Below are positions 52,244 through 61,209 of a DNA stretch of 64,000 nucleotides, piece after piece. The position numbers and the translations under genes are program-made. This DNA comes from BS150m-G50 sp964517435 (GTDB lineage Bacteria; CAIWAD01; BS150m-G50). The stretch spans positions 1-64,000 of the forward strand of contig CAZFEC010000004.1 of NCBI GenBank assembly GCA_964517435.1, in the 5' to 3' direction. The notes beneath the pieces were generated by a model. It worked only from the letters and a program-made list of their open reading frames with translations, did not search any database and was not told the origin of the DNA. How positions within the stretch are numbered: position 1 is the stretch's first letter; the number at the start of each line of letters is the position of its first letter.

Positions 52244-55064
52244 GAACAACATCATCATCAAGGGCGCCCGGGAACACAACCTGCGCAACATCGACGTGGA
52301 AATCCCGCGCGACAAACTGGTGGTCATCACCGGACTTTCCGGCTCCGGCAAGTCGTCACTGGCCTTCGATACGATCTATGCCGAGGGACAGCGGCGCTAC
52401 GTGGAGTCCCTTTCCGCCTACGCCCGGCAGTTTCTGGGCTTGATGGAAAAACCGGATGTCGAACTGATCACCGGCCTGTCCCCAGCCATCTCCATCGAAC
52501 AGCGCAACAGCGCTCGCAACCCCCGCAGCACCGTCTCCACCGTGACGGAAATCCACGACTACCTGAGGCTGCTCTACGCCAACATCGGCAAACCGCACTG
52601 CAGCGAGTGCGGCGATCCCGTCACCCGGCAGTCCCCGGAGGAAATCGTCAACCAGGTACTGGAGAGCAAGGAAGGGAGCCGGGTAATCGTGCTGTCACCG
52701 CTGGTGCGCAGCCGTAAGGGTGAGTTCGTCGACCTGCTCAAGCAGGTGCAGCAGGACGGGTATGTCCGGGTGCGGGTGGACGGTACCGTACAACCGGTGG
52801 ACAGCGTGCCGCCGCTCAAGAAGCAGGTCAAGCACGACATCGATGTCGTCGTCGACCGTGTCAGGCTGAAGGCGGGGATTCGTTCCCGGCTGACCGATTC
52901 GATTGAAACGGCGCTTAAGCTCGGTTCGGGCCTGGTCCGGGTCGAAGTGGACGGCAGGGAGCAGCTCTTCAGTGAGCAGCTGACCTGCCGCCGCTGTGGT
53001 ATCAGCTATGAGGAGCTGACGCCGCGCCTCTTCAGTTTCAACTCCCCCTTCGGTGCCTGTCCAGAGTGTTCGGGTCTGGGAACCAAGATGGAAATCGATC
53101 CCGGGCTGGTGATTCCGCTGCCGGAGTTGTCGCTGCTCGACGGCGCCATCGAACCGTGGGGCCTGGCGGTGGACAGCATGACGCGCAAATTGTTGATCGA
53201 CGCCGGCAGTCACTTCGGCATCGAACTCGAAAGCCCCTTCGGCGAATTGCCGGAGAAGCATCGCCGCCTGATTCTTTACGGCTCCGGCGGGCGGACCTTC
53301 AACTACGATATCCACCGCACCACCGGCGTCGGGCGGTTCCAGGGCACGACCGTCTGGGAAGGGGTGATCCCCAATCTGGAGCGGCGCTACAAGCAGACCC
53401 AGAGCGAAGGGATCCGCCGCTGGATTGAAAAGTACATGAGCAAAGGCGCCTGCCACGCCTGCGGCGGTACGCGGCTCAATCCGCAGGCGCGCGCCGTGAC
53501 GGTCAACGACATGGCCATCCACGAAGTGACTGAACTCAACGTAATCGCCGCCCTCGCTTTCTTCTCCGATCTCAATTTGACGGCAACCGAACGCAAGATC
53601 GCGCAGCAGGTCCTGAAGGAAGTCAGTGCCAGGCTTAACTTCCTGGCGGATGTCGGTGTCGGCTACCTCAACCTCTCCCGTTCCGCCGCCACTCTCTCCG
53701 GCGGCGAAGCGCAACGCATCCGCCTGGCGACGCAGATCGGTTCACAGCTGGTAGGGGTGCTCTACATTCTGGATGAACCAAGCATCGGCCTGCACCAGCG
53801 TGATAACAACCGGCTGCTCGATACGCTCAAGAAGCTGCGCGACCTGGGCAACACCGTGCTGGTCGTGGAACACGATCGTGATACAATCGAAGCGGCCGAT
53901 CATGTAATCGACCTGGGACCGGGCGCTGGTGAACATGGCGGCGAGGTGGTGGCGGCCGGTACTCCCAAGCAGATCGCCCGCTCCCGAGATTCGATCACCG
54001 GTGCTTTCCTGATGGGGCGGGAAAAGATCGCCCTGCCGGAGCGCCGCCGTCGCGGAAACGGCAAAAAGCTGCTGCTGAAAGGCGCTTCGGGCAACAACCT
54101 GCGCAACCTAAACACCGTTTTCCCGCTGGGCAAGCTGATCTGCGTCACCGGCGTCTCCGGGTCGGGCAAATCCACGCTGGTCAACGAAACGCTCTATCCG
54201 CTGCTCGCCAACCGGCTGCAGAAGGCGCACCGCACCGTGCTGCCCTACACCGGCATCGAAGGTCTGGAGCACCTGGACAAGGTTATCGACATCGATCAAT
54301 CGCCGATCGGCCGTACGCCCCGCTCCAATCCCGCGACCTATACCGGCATGTTCACCTTCATCCGGGAGCTGTTCGCCATGTTACCGGAAGCGAAGATGCG
54401 GGGATACAAACCGGGCCGATTCAGCTTCAATGTCAAAGGCGGGCGCTGCGAAGCGTGCGAGGGTGACGGTATCCGCAAGATCGAGATGCACTTCCTCCCC
54501 GACGTCTATGTCACCTGCGAGATCTGTCACGGCCGCCGCTACAACCGCGAAACCCTCGAGGTGCGCTACAAGGGCAAGTCGATCGCCGATGTGCTGGAGA
54601 TGACGGTGGAAGAGGCGCTCACCTTCTTCGCTCCCATTCCGCGGGTCGCGACCCGCCTGCAGACACTCTTCGATGTCGGGTTGGGCTACATTCACCTGGG
54701 GCAGCAGGCGACGACTCTTTCCGGCGGTGAGGCGCAACGGGTGAAGCTGTCGACGGAACTCTCCAAAACCGCCACCGGGCGCACTTTCTACATCCTCGAC
54801 GAACCGACCACCGGCTTGCATTTCGCCGATATCCGCCAGTTGCTGGAGGTGCTCAACCGCCTGGTGGAACGCGGTAATACCGTCGTCGTCATCGAACATA
54901 ACCTGGATGTCATCAAGACCGCCGACCATATCATCGACCTGGGTCCCGAAGGCGGCGACGCCGGCGGCCGGATCATCGTTACCGGTTCACCGGAACGGAT
55001 TGCCAAATCCACCAACTCCCATACCGGTTACTACCTGCGTCAGCTACTCGCCGGCAACGACTGA
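52236..55064 (+). CDS. uvrA: UvrABC excinuclease subunit A
   Basis: 942 residues, normal for UvrA. Two ABC ATPase halves: Walker A G-L-S-G-S-G-K-S-S near 31-39 and G-V-S-G-S-G-K-S-T near 640; signatures L-S-G-G-E-A-Q-R-I-R-L and L-S-G-G-E-A-Q-R-V-K-L. Zinc modules: C-R-R-C ... C-P-E-C and C-E-A-C ... C-E-I-C. It finds DNA damage and loads UvrB (not in the window). One GTGATACA at 53878. Confidence 0.97.
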   Translation: MSKNNIIIKGAREHNLRNIDVEIPRDKLVVITGLSGSGKSSLAFDTIYAEGQRRYVESLSAYARQFLGLMEKPDVELITGLSPAISIEQRNSARNPRSTVSTVTEIHDYLRLLYANIGKPHCSECGDPVTRQSPEEIVNQVLESKEGSRVIVLSPLVRSRKGEFVDLLKQVQQDGYVRVRVDGTVQPVDSVPPLKKQVKHDIDVVVDRVRLKAGIRSRLTDSIETALKLGSGLVRVEVDGREQLFSEQLTCRRCGISYEELTPRLFSFNSPFGACPECSGLGTKMEIDPGLVIPLPELSLLDGAIEPWGLAVDSMTRKLLIDAGSHFGIELESPFGELPEKHRRLILYGSGGRTFNYDIHRTTGVGRFQGTTVWEGVIPNLERRYKQTQSEGIRRWIEKYMSKGACHACGGTRLNPQARAVTVNDMAIHEVTELNVIAALAFFSDLNLTATERKIAQQVLKEVSARLNFLADVGVGYLNLSRSAATLSGGEAQRIRLATQIGSQLVGVLYILDEPSIGLHQRDNNRLLDTLKKLRDLGNTVLVVEHDRDTIEAADHVIDLGPGAGEHGGEVVAAGTPKQIARSRDSITGAFLMGREKIALPERRRRGNGKKLLLKGASGNNLRNLNTVFPLGKLICVTGVSGSGKSTLVNETLYPLLANRLQKAHRTVLPYTGIEGLEHLDKVIDIDQSPIGRTPRSNPATYTGMFTFIRELFAMLPEAKMRGYKPGRFSFNVKGGRCEACEGDGIRKIEMHFLPDVYVTCEICHGRRYNRETLEVRYKGKSIADVLEMTVEEALTFFAPIPRVATRLQTLFDVGLGYIHLGQQATTLSGGEAQRVKLSTELSKTATGRTFYILDEPTTGLHFADIRQLLEVLNRLVERGNTVVVIEHNLDVIKTADHIIDLGPEGGDAGGRIIVTGSPERIAKSTNSHTGYYLRQLLAGND

Positions 55065-55125
55065 AACCGGCCACCTGAAGGCTTTCAAGCCTGAGAACCC
55101 GCTGTTCAACGCCGTTCAGGTCAAT

Positions 55126-55154
55126 TTGACTTTTGACTTCTCATGCACTATCTT
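55126..55154 (+). promoter_or_regulatory. promoter of the ecfT-like to smc gene set
   Basis: TTGACT (55126-55131), 17 bases, TATCTT (55149-55154), in the one longer gap (55065-55282) of the region. It would start a leader of about 120 nt before the gene at 55283. Confidence 0.5.
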
Positions 55155-55282
55155 GATTAGTTAATAATGCGGAACTTAAGGCAGGTTAAGCTGTTTGGAG
55201 ACCCGGACGGTCCGCCTTCCGGACCAATACCGCTCCGACCTGCCCACGACATCGCCGGAGCGAGAGAGCTGAGGTGGTTCAA

Positions 55283-56023
55283 GTGAAGTTGTTACAGGGT
55301 TTCGATCAACGTTCCCTGGCTTGGACCGGCCTCATGTTGTTGACCCTGCTGCTGGCGATGCACAGCTGGTTACCGCTGTTGCTCTTTTCCATCTGTCTGC
55401 TCACCGTGATCCAAATCGCGATTCCGAATCCCCGCGCGGTCTGGCAACGTTTGGCCGGCTTCTACTGGTTCTATTTGTTGAACTTCCTTTTCATTCTGTT
55501 CTTCCTGGACGCTGCTTTCAGCGCCGGGGACTGGCAGGGCTGGCGCGCCACCCGCTGGGGTTGGGCGGCTTTTTACACGCTGCGTCTGATCGACATTATC
55601 GCGCTGATGCTTCTGCTGGCGCATTGGCTGCAGGCCGAACAGCTGCTGCTCAGCGTGATCAGCGGTACACAGCGCTGGCGACCGGGACGGGCTCTACTCC
55701 AGCGCCTGCTCTGGACGCTGCTCTTCGCCTACCATTTCCTGCCGCTGATGCGTCGCGACGTGCAACGGATGCGGCTGGGAGTGCTGGCGCGGGGATTGTC
55801 CTTCCAGGGCGCGCTGCGGCAGCGCTGGCGGGTTTACCTGTCCTTCCTGGTTCCGCTGCTGAATTCGCTGTTCAGGCGAGCGGAGGCGCTGGTGAGCGTG
55901 CTGGCCACCCGGCATTTCAATCCCGGGAGCGAACGTACCATGTATCACATCTTCAGACTCCGGGGGCGTGACTGGACGCTGGCCGGCGCGGCAACGCTGG
56001 GTTGTGGATGGGCGATCCTATGA
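55283..56023 (+). CDS. EcfT/CbiQ-like energy-coupling factor transmembrane protein
   Basis: 246 residues from GTG 55283, ten bases after GAGG; a GTG at 55274 touches that site. Five or so transmembrane helices fill the first 150 residues (L-L-T-L-L-L-A-M, L-L-L-F-S-I-C-L-L). The C-terminal half has L-A-R-G-L-S-F-Q-G and R-R-A-E-A-L-V-S-V-L-A-T-R-H-F, matching the A-R-G coupling region of EcfT where ATPases dock. No EcfA ATPase or substrate-binding S component is nearby. Its partners and the transported vitamin or metal are unknown. ATGA overlap with truA. Confidence 0.62.
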   Translation: MKLLQGFDQRSLAWTGLMLLTLLLAMHSWLPLLLFSICLLTVIQIAIPNPRAVWQRLAGFYWFYLLNFLFILFFLDAAFSAGDWQGWRATRWGWAAFYTLRLIDIIALMLLLAHWLQAEQLLLSVISGTQRWRPGRALLQRLLWTLLFAYHFLPLMRRDVQRMRLGVLARGLSFQGALRQRWRVYLSFLVPLLNSLFRRAEALVSVLATRHFNPGSERTMYHIFRLRGRDWTLAGAATLGCGWAIL

Positions 56024-56841
56024 GTGTCCGCAGCAATATCCTGCTCGACCTCGAGTACGACGGCACCGCTTTTTACGGCTGGCAGCAACAGGCCGACCGG
56101 CGTACGGTGCAGGGTGTACTGCTGGATCATCTGAACTATCTGTTCGGCGACAGCGTAGTGTTGACCGGGGCGGGCCGCACCGACCGGGGCGTACACGCGC
56201 TGCACATGCCCGCTTCCTTTGTCTGCGACGGGATTGTACCGCCGGAGCGGTTGACCCGGGCGCTGCGGGCGCATCTGCCGGATGACCTGCACCTGCTGGG
56301 CCAGCGCGAGGTACCGGAGGATTTCAACGCCCGTTTCAGCGCGCAGCGGCGTTCCTATCGTTACCTGGTCGCTCTGCGGCGTTCGGTGTTCGCGCGCAAC
56401 CACGCCTGGTGGCAGGAGCAGGCACCTGATTTCGACCGGCTGGAGTCAGCGGCCCGGCTGTTCAAAGGCCGTCACGACTTCAGCGCGTTCTGCAAGACCA
56501 GTTCGCTGCCACCAGCGCCGGAATGCGAGATCGCGGAGAGCTGTTGGCATCGCCGGGGAGACTGGCTGGTGTATCACATTACGGCCAACCGCTTTCTGCA
56601 TCACATGGTGCGCTCACAGGTCGGTCTCATGATGGCAATCGGACGGGGGGAGTCGCCGGAGTCGCTGCTGGAGCAGGCCTTATTTACGGGCGAACGGCAG
56701 CTGCTGCCGCAGATGGCGCCTCCGCACGGCCTCTATCTGGCCGGGGTGGAGTACCCCGAGTTCACTATCGGTGAGCTCTATGGCAATGACTTTAATGTGA
56801 CTGTTGATACAAACGCAGAAGCTGGTAATTCCGGTTCCTGA
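56020..56841 (+). CDS. truA: tRNA pseudouridine synthase A
   Basis: 273 residues from ATG 56020. L-E-Y-D-G-T-A-F-Y-G-W-Q near the start, and G-A-G-R-T-D-R-G-V-H-A with the catalytic Asp. F-C-K-T-S and F-L-H-H-M-V-R are further family blocks. It makes pseudouridine 38-40 in the anticodon stem. It overlaps the EcfT-like gene by 4 bases. One GTGATACA at 56570. Confidence 0.95.
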   Translation: MSVRSNILLDLEYDGTAFYGWQQQADRRTVQGVLLDHLNYLFGDSVVLTGAGRTDRGVHALHMPASFVCDGIVPPERLTRALRAHLPDDLHLLGQREVPEDFNARFSAQRRSYRYLVALRRSVFARNHAWWQEQAPDFDRLESAARLFKGRHDFSAFCKTSSLPPAPECEIAESCWHRRGDWLVYHITANRFLHHMVRSQVGLMMAIGRGESPESLLEQALFTGERQLLPQMAPPHGLYLAGVEYPEFTIGELYGNDFNVTVDTNAEAGNSGS

Positions 56842-56919
56842 GGAAAACGACGGAACGCAGCCGGCTCCAGGCCGGTCGCGCACCAGCGCTTCCGGGAATC
56901 GAACACAGGAGGTTACGAC

Positions 56920-57564
56920 GTGAAATTCTTCATCGATACCGCCAATATCGAGGAGATCAAAGAGGCCGCGGCCATCGGTATTCTCGATGGCGTTACTACC
57001 AATCCCTCGCTGATCGCTCGTGAAAACCGGGAACCCATTGGTCTGTTGCGCGAGATCTGCGAGATCGTGGACGGCCCCATCAGTGCTGAAGTGGTCGCGC
57101 TCGATTGCGACGGGATGGTGAAAGAAGGTCGGGAGCTGGCCAAGCTCCATACCAACATCACCATCAAGGTGCCGATGACGACTGAAGGTCTGAAAGCAGT
57201 CAAGATTTTCACTGCCGAGGGAATTAAAACCAACATGACCCTGATCTTCAGCTCGCCCCAGGCACTGCTGGCCGCCAAAGCGGGAGCCACCTTCATCAGT
57301 CCCTTCGTGGGCAGGTTGGATGATATCAGCACGCCCGGCATCGAGCTGGTGGATGAAATCATGACGGTGTATGCCAACTACACTTACACCACCGAAGTGA
57401 TCGTGGCTTCGATACGCAACCCGCTGCATGTGGTGGAGGCCGCGCAGATCGGTGCCGACATCGCCACGATTCCATTCAAGGTAATCCAGCAGTTGACGCA
57501 ACACCCCCTGACCACTATTGGCATCGAGAAGTTTCTGCAGGACTGGGAGAAAGTTCCGCACTGA
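56920..57564 (+). CDS. transaldolase / fructose-6-phosphate aldolase family
   Basis: 214 residues, the short class of the family, behind AGGAGG. F-F-I-D-T-A-N near 3-9, G-V-T-T-N-P-S-L-I near 24-32, and T-I-K-V-P-M-T with Schiff-base Lys83. Short members act either as transaldolase or as fructose-6-phosphate aldolase; sequence alone does not decide. It joins the pentose phosphate route to glycolysis. htrA follows after one base. Confidence 0.88.
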   Translation: MKFFIDTANIEEIKEAAAIGILDGVTTNPSLIARENREPIGLLREICEIVDGPISAEVVALDCDGMVKEGRELAKLHTNITIKVPMTTEGLKAVKIFTAEGIKTNMTLIFSSPQALLAAKAGATFISPFVGRLDDISTPGIELVDEIMTVYANYTYTTEVIVASIRNPLHVVEAAQIGADIATIPFKVIQQLTQHPLTTIGIEKFLQDWEKVPH

Positions 57565-57565
57565 G

Positions 57566-58747
57566 ATGTTGAAACGAAATCTGTTACCGCTGTTACTCGG
57601 AACCCTGTTGGGTCTGTTGCTGCTGGGTATGTTCAACCGGCTGCTGCAGCCGGAGGACTCCACGGCTGTATCACGCGGCGACAGCATTATCACCGTCGCG
57701 GCTGTAGCGCAGGAAACGACGCAGGAAATCAGCCTGCACCGCGCCAACAGCATTACTAACGCGGTAATCCTGGTGGAAGACGCTGTGGTCGGCATCAATG
57801 TGATACAAGTAAAGCGCTATGTATCACGTTCGCCGTTCAGCCACGATCCTTTCTTCCGCAACTTTTTCCCCGACCGCGTTTATGAACAGCCGGTGGAAAA
57901 TCTGGGTTCCGGATTCCTGATCAGCGAGGACGGCTACCTGCTCACCAACGAGCATGTGATACATAACGCCACTCAGATCGTGGTGACGCTGCCGGATTCA
58001 CGGGAATATGAAGCGGAGTTGATCGGCGCGGACTTCGCGGCCGACGTCGCCCTGTTGAAGATCGAGGTGGAAGAGCTGCCGTTCCTCTGCTTTGGTGATT
58101 CAGACCAGCTGCTGATCGGTGAATGGGTGATCGCACTCGGCAATCCCTACGGTCTGTTCGCGGTTAATGACAAACCGGCGGTCACGGTGGGTGTGGTCAG
58201 CGCGGTCGAACGCGATTTCGGTCTGCAAAGCAACCGCCGCATCTACAAGGACATGATCCAGACCGATGCTTCCATCAATCCGGGCAACAGCGGGGGGCCG
58301 CTGGTCAATGCGCTGGGCGAGTTGGTTGGCATGAACACGATGATCTACAGCGAGAGCGGCGGCTCGATCGGGCTCGGTTTCGCGATCCCCGCCAATCGGC
58401 TCCAGGAGGTGGTTGCCGACCTGAAGCGGTTCGGCAAAGTGCAGCGCGATTACTGGACGGGCATTTACGTGCAGGACATTAATTCGCTGATCGCGCTTTC
58501 GCTCAACTACCCGCGCGAGAGCGGCACCATCATTACTGAGATCGAGCCTGACTCGCCCGGTGAAGAAGCCGCTCTGCAGGTATCGGACATAATTATGCGT
58601 TTCAACGACAACGTGATACACGACAGCCGGGATCTGGAACGGCTGCTCCTGAGCGAAGACCTGCGTGTCGGTGATGCGATAGAATTCACAATCTTCAGAA
58701 ACGGCGACACACTCCAACGCCGTGTGATTCTGAAACAGAGGAACTGA
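57566..58747 (+). CDS. HtrA/DegP-family periplasmic serine protease
   Basis: 393 residues from ATG 57566. A signal anchor (about 6-23) places it in the periplasm. The trypsin-like domain has the triad His130 (T-N-E-H-V-I), Asp160 (A-A-D-V-A-L-L) and Ser242 (N-P-G-N-S-G-G-P-L). One PDZ domain follows, about 295-390, so it resembles DegS or single-PDZ HtrA more than DegP. It degrades misfolded envelope proteins, useful in a cell exporting many Cys-rich proteins. It has five GTGATACA words in 1.2 kb, the highest density in the window, including an inverted pair at 57800/57820. Confidence 0.92.
   Translation: MLKRNLLPLLLGTLLGLLLLGMFNRLLQPEDSTAVSRGDSIITVAAVAQETTQEISLHRANSITNAVILVEDAVVGINVIQVKRYVSRSPFSHDPFFRNFFPDRVYEQPVENLGSGFLISEDGYLLTNEHVIHNATQIVVTLPDSREYEAELIGADFAADVALLKIEVEELPFLCFGDSDQLLIGEWVIALGNPYGLFAVNDKPAVTVGVVSAVERDFGLQSNRRIYKDMIQTDASINPGNSGGPLVNALGELVGMNTMIYSESGGSIGLGFAIPANRLQEVVADLKRFGKVQRDYWTGIYVQDINSLIALSLNYPRESGTIITEIEPDSPGEEAALQVSDIIMRFNDNVIHDSRDLERLLLSEDLRVGDAIEFTIFRNGDTLQRRVILKQRN
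57800..57827. repeat. inverted pair of GTGATACA words inside htrA
   Basis: GTGATACA at 57800-57807 and TGTATCAC at 57820-57827 face each other with 12 bases between, so the RNA could form an 8-bp hairpin. It codes N-V-I-Q-V-K-R-Y-V-S-R. In species with uptake sequences, facing pairs are common, but usually between genes as terminators. Confidence 0.6.
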
Positions 58748-58758
58748 CGGAGGATAGT

Positions 58759-59463
58759 TTGGAGAAAAAAGAGCTTCTCTACGAAGGCAAGGCCAAGCGG
58801 CTCTACGCGACGCGGGATGAAAGCCTGTTGATCCAGGAGTTTAAAGACGATCTGGTAATCGAGCATGGCAAGCGCAAAACCAAGTTCAAGGACAAAGGCA
58901 GCATCAATAACCGGTTCTCCGCCTTTATGTTCGAGTATCTGGAGAACTACCACATTCCGACCCACTTCCAGAAGGTGCTCCGGAAGAATTCGATGATCGT
59001 CAAACGCATGGAAATGATTCCGATTGAGGTAGCGGTACGCAACCTCGCGGCCGGGGCTATGACCCGACGTTACAATCTCGAGGATGGCCAACAGCTGGAC
59101 TACCCCGTCATCGAGCATTTTCTCAAGGATGATTCCCTGTCGGATCCGCTTGTCAACGACTACCACTGTTTTGCCTTCGGGCTGGCCACGACTGATGAGA
59201 TGCGGGCGATCAACCGTCTGGCTTCCAAGGTGAACGCCATTCTGCGCTCCTTCTTTCAGCGCCGGAGCCTGGTGCTGGTGGATCTGAAGATGGAGTTCGG
59301 CAAGGTCGACGGTCAGATCACACTGGCGGATGAAGTGTCACCCGACGTGATGCGCATCCGCGACAGCAAATCCGGCAAGAAGTACGGCGGCGACCGTTTC
59401 CGTTACGAGATGGGAAATGTCGCGGAGTCTTACGTCGAACTGGCCGAGAGGGTGATCAGGTAG
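58759..59463 (+). CDS. purC: phosphoribosylaminoimidazole-succinocarboxamide synthase
   Basis: 234 residues from a TTG at 58759 with GGAGG ahead. L-Y-E-G-K-A-K-R-L-Y near 8-17, G-S-I-N-N, and L-A-D-E-V-S-P-D-V-M-R-I are the standard blocks. It condenses CAIR with aspartate. It overlaps no gene and is 11 bases from htrA; psd follows after 2 bases. Confidence 0.95.
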   Translation: MEKKELLYEGKAKRLYATRDESLLIQEFKDDLVIEHGKRKTKFKDKGSINNRFSAFMFEYLENYHIPTHFQKVLRKNSMIVKRMEMIPIEVAVRNLAAGAMTRRYNLEDGQQLDYPVIEHFLKDDSLSDPLVNDYHCFAFGLATTDEMRAINRLASKVNAILRSFFQRRSLVLVDLKMEFGKVDGQITLADEVSPDVMRIRDSKSGKKYGGDRFRYEMGNVAESYVELAERVIR

Positions 59464-59465
59464 GC

Positions 59466-60104
59466 ATGGCCAGGGACGCTTATCCGCTTCTGGGCTGGAT
59501 GAGCGCGCTGTGCGGCGTGCTGGCGCTGGTGTGGCTGTTCGGAGATTGCGGCGCCTGTGCCGTGGCTGCGGCGACTGTACTGGGCGGCATGGGTGCGGTA
59601 GCGTTTTTCTTCCGCGACCCGCACCGTGATACACCGGCCGCTCCGAACGCGGTGATTTCCGCCGCCGACGGACGCGTGCTGCATGTACGCGAGGTCTACG
59701 AACCGGAGTTCTTTCAAGACACCGTCACCCAGGTCGCGGTTTTCATGTCGCCGCTGGATGTTCATGTCAACCGGATACCGCTGGATGGCACCGTGGCTCT
59801 GGTGGCGCATCATCCGGGCAGGCACGGAGCGGCTTTTCGCAGCAAGGCCGACGCCGCTAACGAACACGCCCTGGTCGCCATCAAGAGTGATCGGTTTGAC
59901 GTGCTGGTAAAGCAGATCGCCGGTTCCGTCGCCCGTCGCATCGTAGTCGATGTGCAGCCGGGCGATGAGGTCAAATGCGGCCGTCGGCTGGGTATGATCC
60001 GGTTCGGTTCGCGGGTGGATCTGCTCTTTCCCCGCCGGGTGCGGGTAAAAGTGGCACCGGGCTACCGGGTGAAGGCGGGTGTCACCGTGATTGGAGAAAC
60101 ATGA
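59466..60104 (+). CDS. psd: phosphatidylserine decarboxylase proenzyme, short type
   Basis: 212 residues. Two N-terminal hydrophobic helices, then F-F-R-D-P-H-R, M-S-P-L-D-V-H-V-N-R and the self-cleavage site R-F-G-S-R-V-D-L (Gly181-Ser182) where serine becomes the pyruvoyl group. It makes phosphatidylethanolamine. ATGA overlap with pssA, the enzyme before it in the pathway, confirms the role. Confidence 0.93.
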   Translation: MARDAYPLLGWMSALCGVLALVWLFGDCGACAVAAATVLGGMGAVAFFFRDPHRDTPAAPNAVISAADGRVLHVREVYEPEFFQDTVTQVAVFMSPLDVHVNRIPLDGTVALVAHHPGRHGAAFRSKADAANEHALVAIKSDRFDVLVKQIAGSVARRIVVDVQPGDEVKCGRRLGMIRFGSRVDLLFPRRVRVKVAPGYRVKAGVTVIGET

Positions 60105-60874
60105 TGAAGAGAAATGTACGCGCCTTTGCTCCCAGCTTCCTGACTGTTACCAACATCCTGCTGGGTTTCGGAGCCATCGTCGCCGCCGCCAACCATAGCA
60201 ATTACCAGCTGGCGGCGGTGTTGATCATCACCGCGGCGGTAATCGACGCGCTGGACGGCAAGGTGGCGCGCTTCATGAACAGCAGTTGTGATTTCGGCCG
60301 CGAACTGGATTCGCTGGCGGATGTCGTATCCTTCGGGGTTGCTCCCGCCTACCTGATCTATGCCAGCTGTTTTGCCTGGCTGGAACGTGGCAATCCGGCC
60401 GGCAACCTGCTGGCGATCGCTGTCGCCGCCACACCACTGGTGTTCGGCGCGCTGCGCCTGGCCCGGTTCAATCTGGTGGAACAGGAAGGAGAGCACCGCG
60501 ATTCTTTCGCCGGTCTGCCGATTCCCGCCGCGGCGGTGACTCTGACCTCGTTCATCCTCTTCAACTACCGGATCTGGGGCCGGATGGAACTCGCGGTGCT
60601 GATGGTGCCGCTGGTACTGGGTGTGTCGTTGCTGATGGCTTCGCGGGTCAGTTACCAGGCGATGCCGCGTCTGACCTTTCGTGATACACGCCATAACCTG
60701 ATCAAACTGATCATAGTGCTGGCGGGTGTGCTGGCCCTGATCGTGTTCAAATCCCTGGCGCTCTTTCCGCTCACGCTGCTGTACCTGCTGGTCGGTATCA
60801 TCCGCAGCCTGCACCGGGCACCCGTCACGAACCAGGTTGAGGAAGAGGACGCGTTCAACGACACTGTCTTCTAG
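60101..60874 (+). CDS. pssA: CDP-diacylglycerol-serine O-phosphatidyltransferase
   Basis: 257 residues from ATG 60101 (60104 is equally possible). The CDP-alcohol phosphatidyltransferase signature D-x2-D-G-x2-A-R-x8-G-x3-D-x3-D is exact: D-A-L-D-G-K-V-A-R ... G-R-E-L-D-S-L-A-D. About seven hydrophobic helices. It forms phosphatidylserine, which Psd decarboxylates. One GTGATACA lies in it (60681) and one just after (60917). Confidence 0.92.
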   Translation: MMKRNVRAFAPSFLTVTNILLGFGAIVAAANHSNYQLAAVLIITAAVIDALDGKVARFMNSSCDFGRELDSLADVVSFGVAPAYLIYASCFAWLERGNPAGNLLAIAVAATPLVFGALRLARFNLVEQEGEHRDSFAGLPIPAAAVTLTSFILFNYRIWGRMELAVLMVPLVLGVSLLMASRVSYQAMPRLTFRDTRHNLIKLIIVLAGVLALIVFKSLALFPLTLLYLLVGIIRSLHRAPVTNQVEEEDAFNDTVF

Positions 60875-60960
60875 GGCGCATGCGAACCAGACTCTCGGAT
60901 AACTGAGCCGGAGATTGTGATACAAACCACCCCCTCAACAAGCAGGAGCTACACCGATCG

Positions 60961-61209
60961 ATGAAATCCGCAAGAATCTATGTTTCCCTCAAGCCCGACA
61001 TCCTCGATCCGCAGGGCAAAACAATCCACCACGCCCTGGAGACGCTTGGGTTCAAGGATGTCGCCGGCTGTCGCGTCGGTAAGTACATTGAACTGGAGTT
61101 CCCGGATCTGCCCGATCAGGAAATCAATTCCCGGGTCGAGAAGATGTGCAAACGCCTGCTGGTGAATCCGGTGATGGAGAGCTGGCGCGTGGAGGTGGTG
61201 GAGGTTTGA
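60961..61209 (+). CDS. purS: phosphoribosylformylglycinamidine synthase subunit PurS
   Basis: 82 residues, the normal size. Pattern A-R-I-Y-V-S-L-K-P-D-I-L-D-P-Q-G near 4-19 and V-G-K-Y-I-E-L near 39-45. PurS holds PurL and PurQ together in the FGAM synthase complex. It overlaps purQ by one base. purL sits 10 kb upstream rather than next to it. Confidence 0.93.
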   Translation: MKSARIYVSLKPDILDPQGKTIHHALETLGFKDVAGCRVGKYIELEFPDLPDQEINSRVEKMCKRLLVNPVMESWRVEVVEV

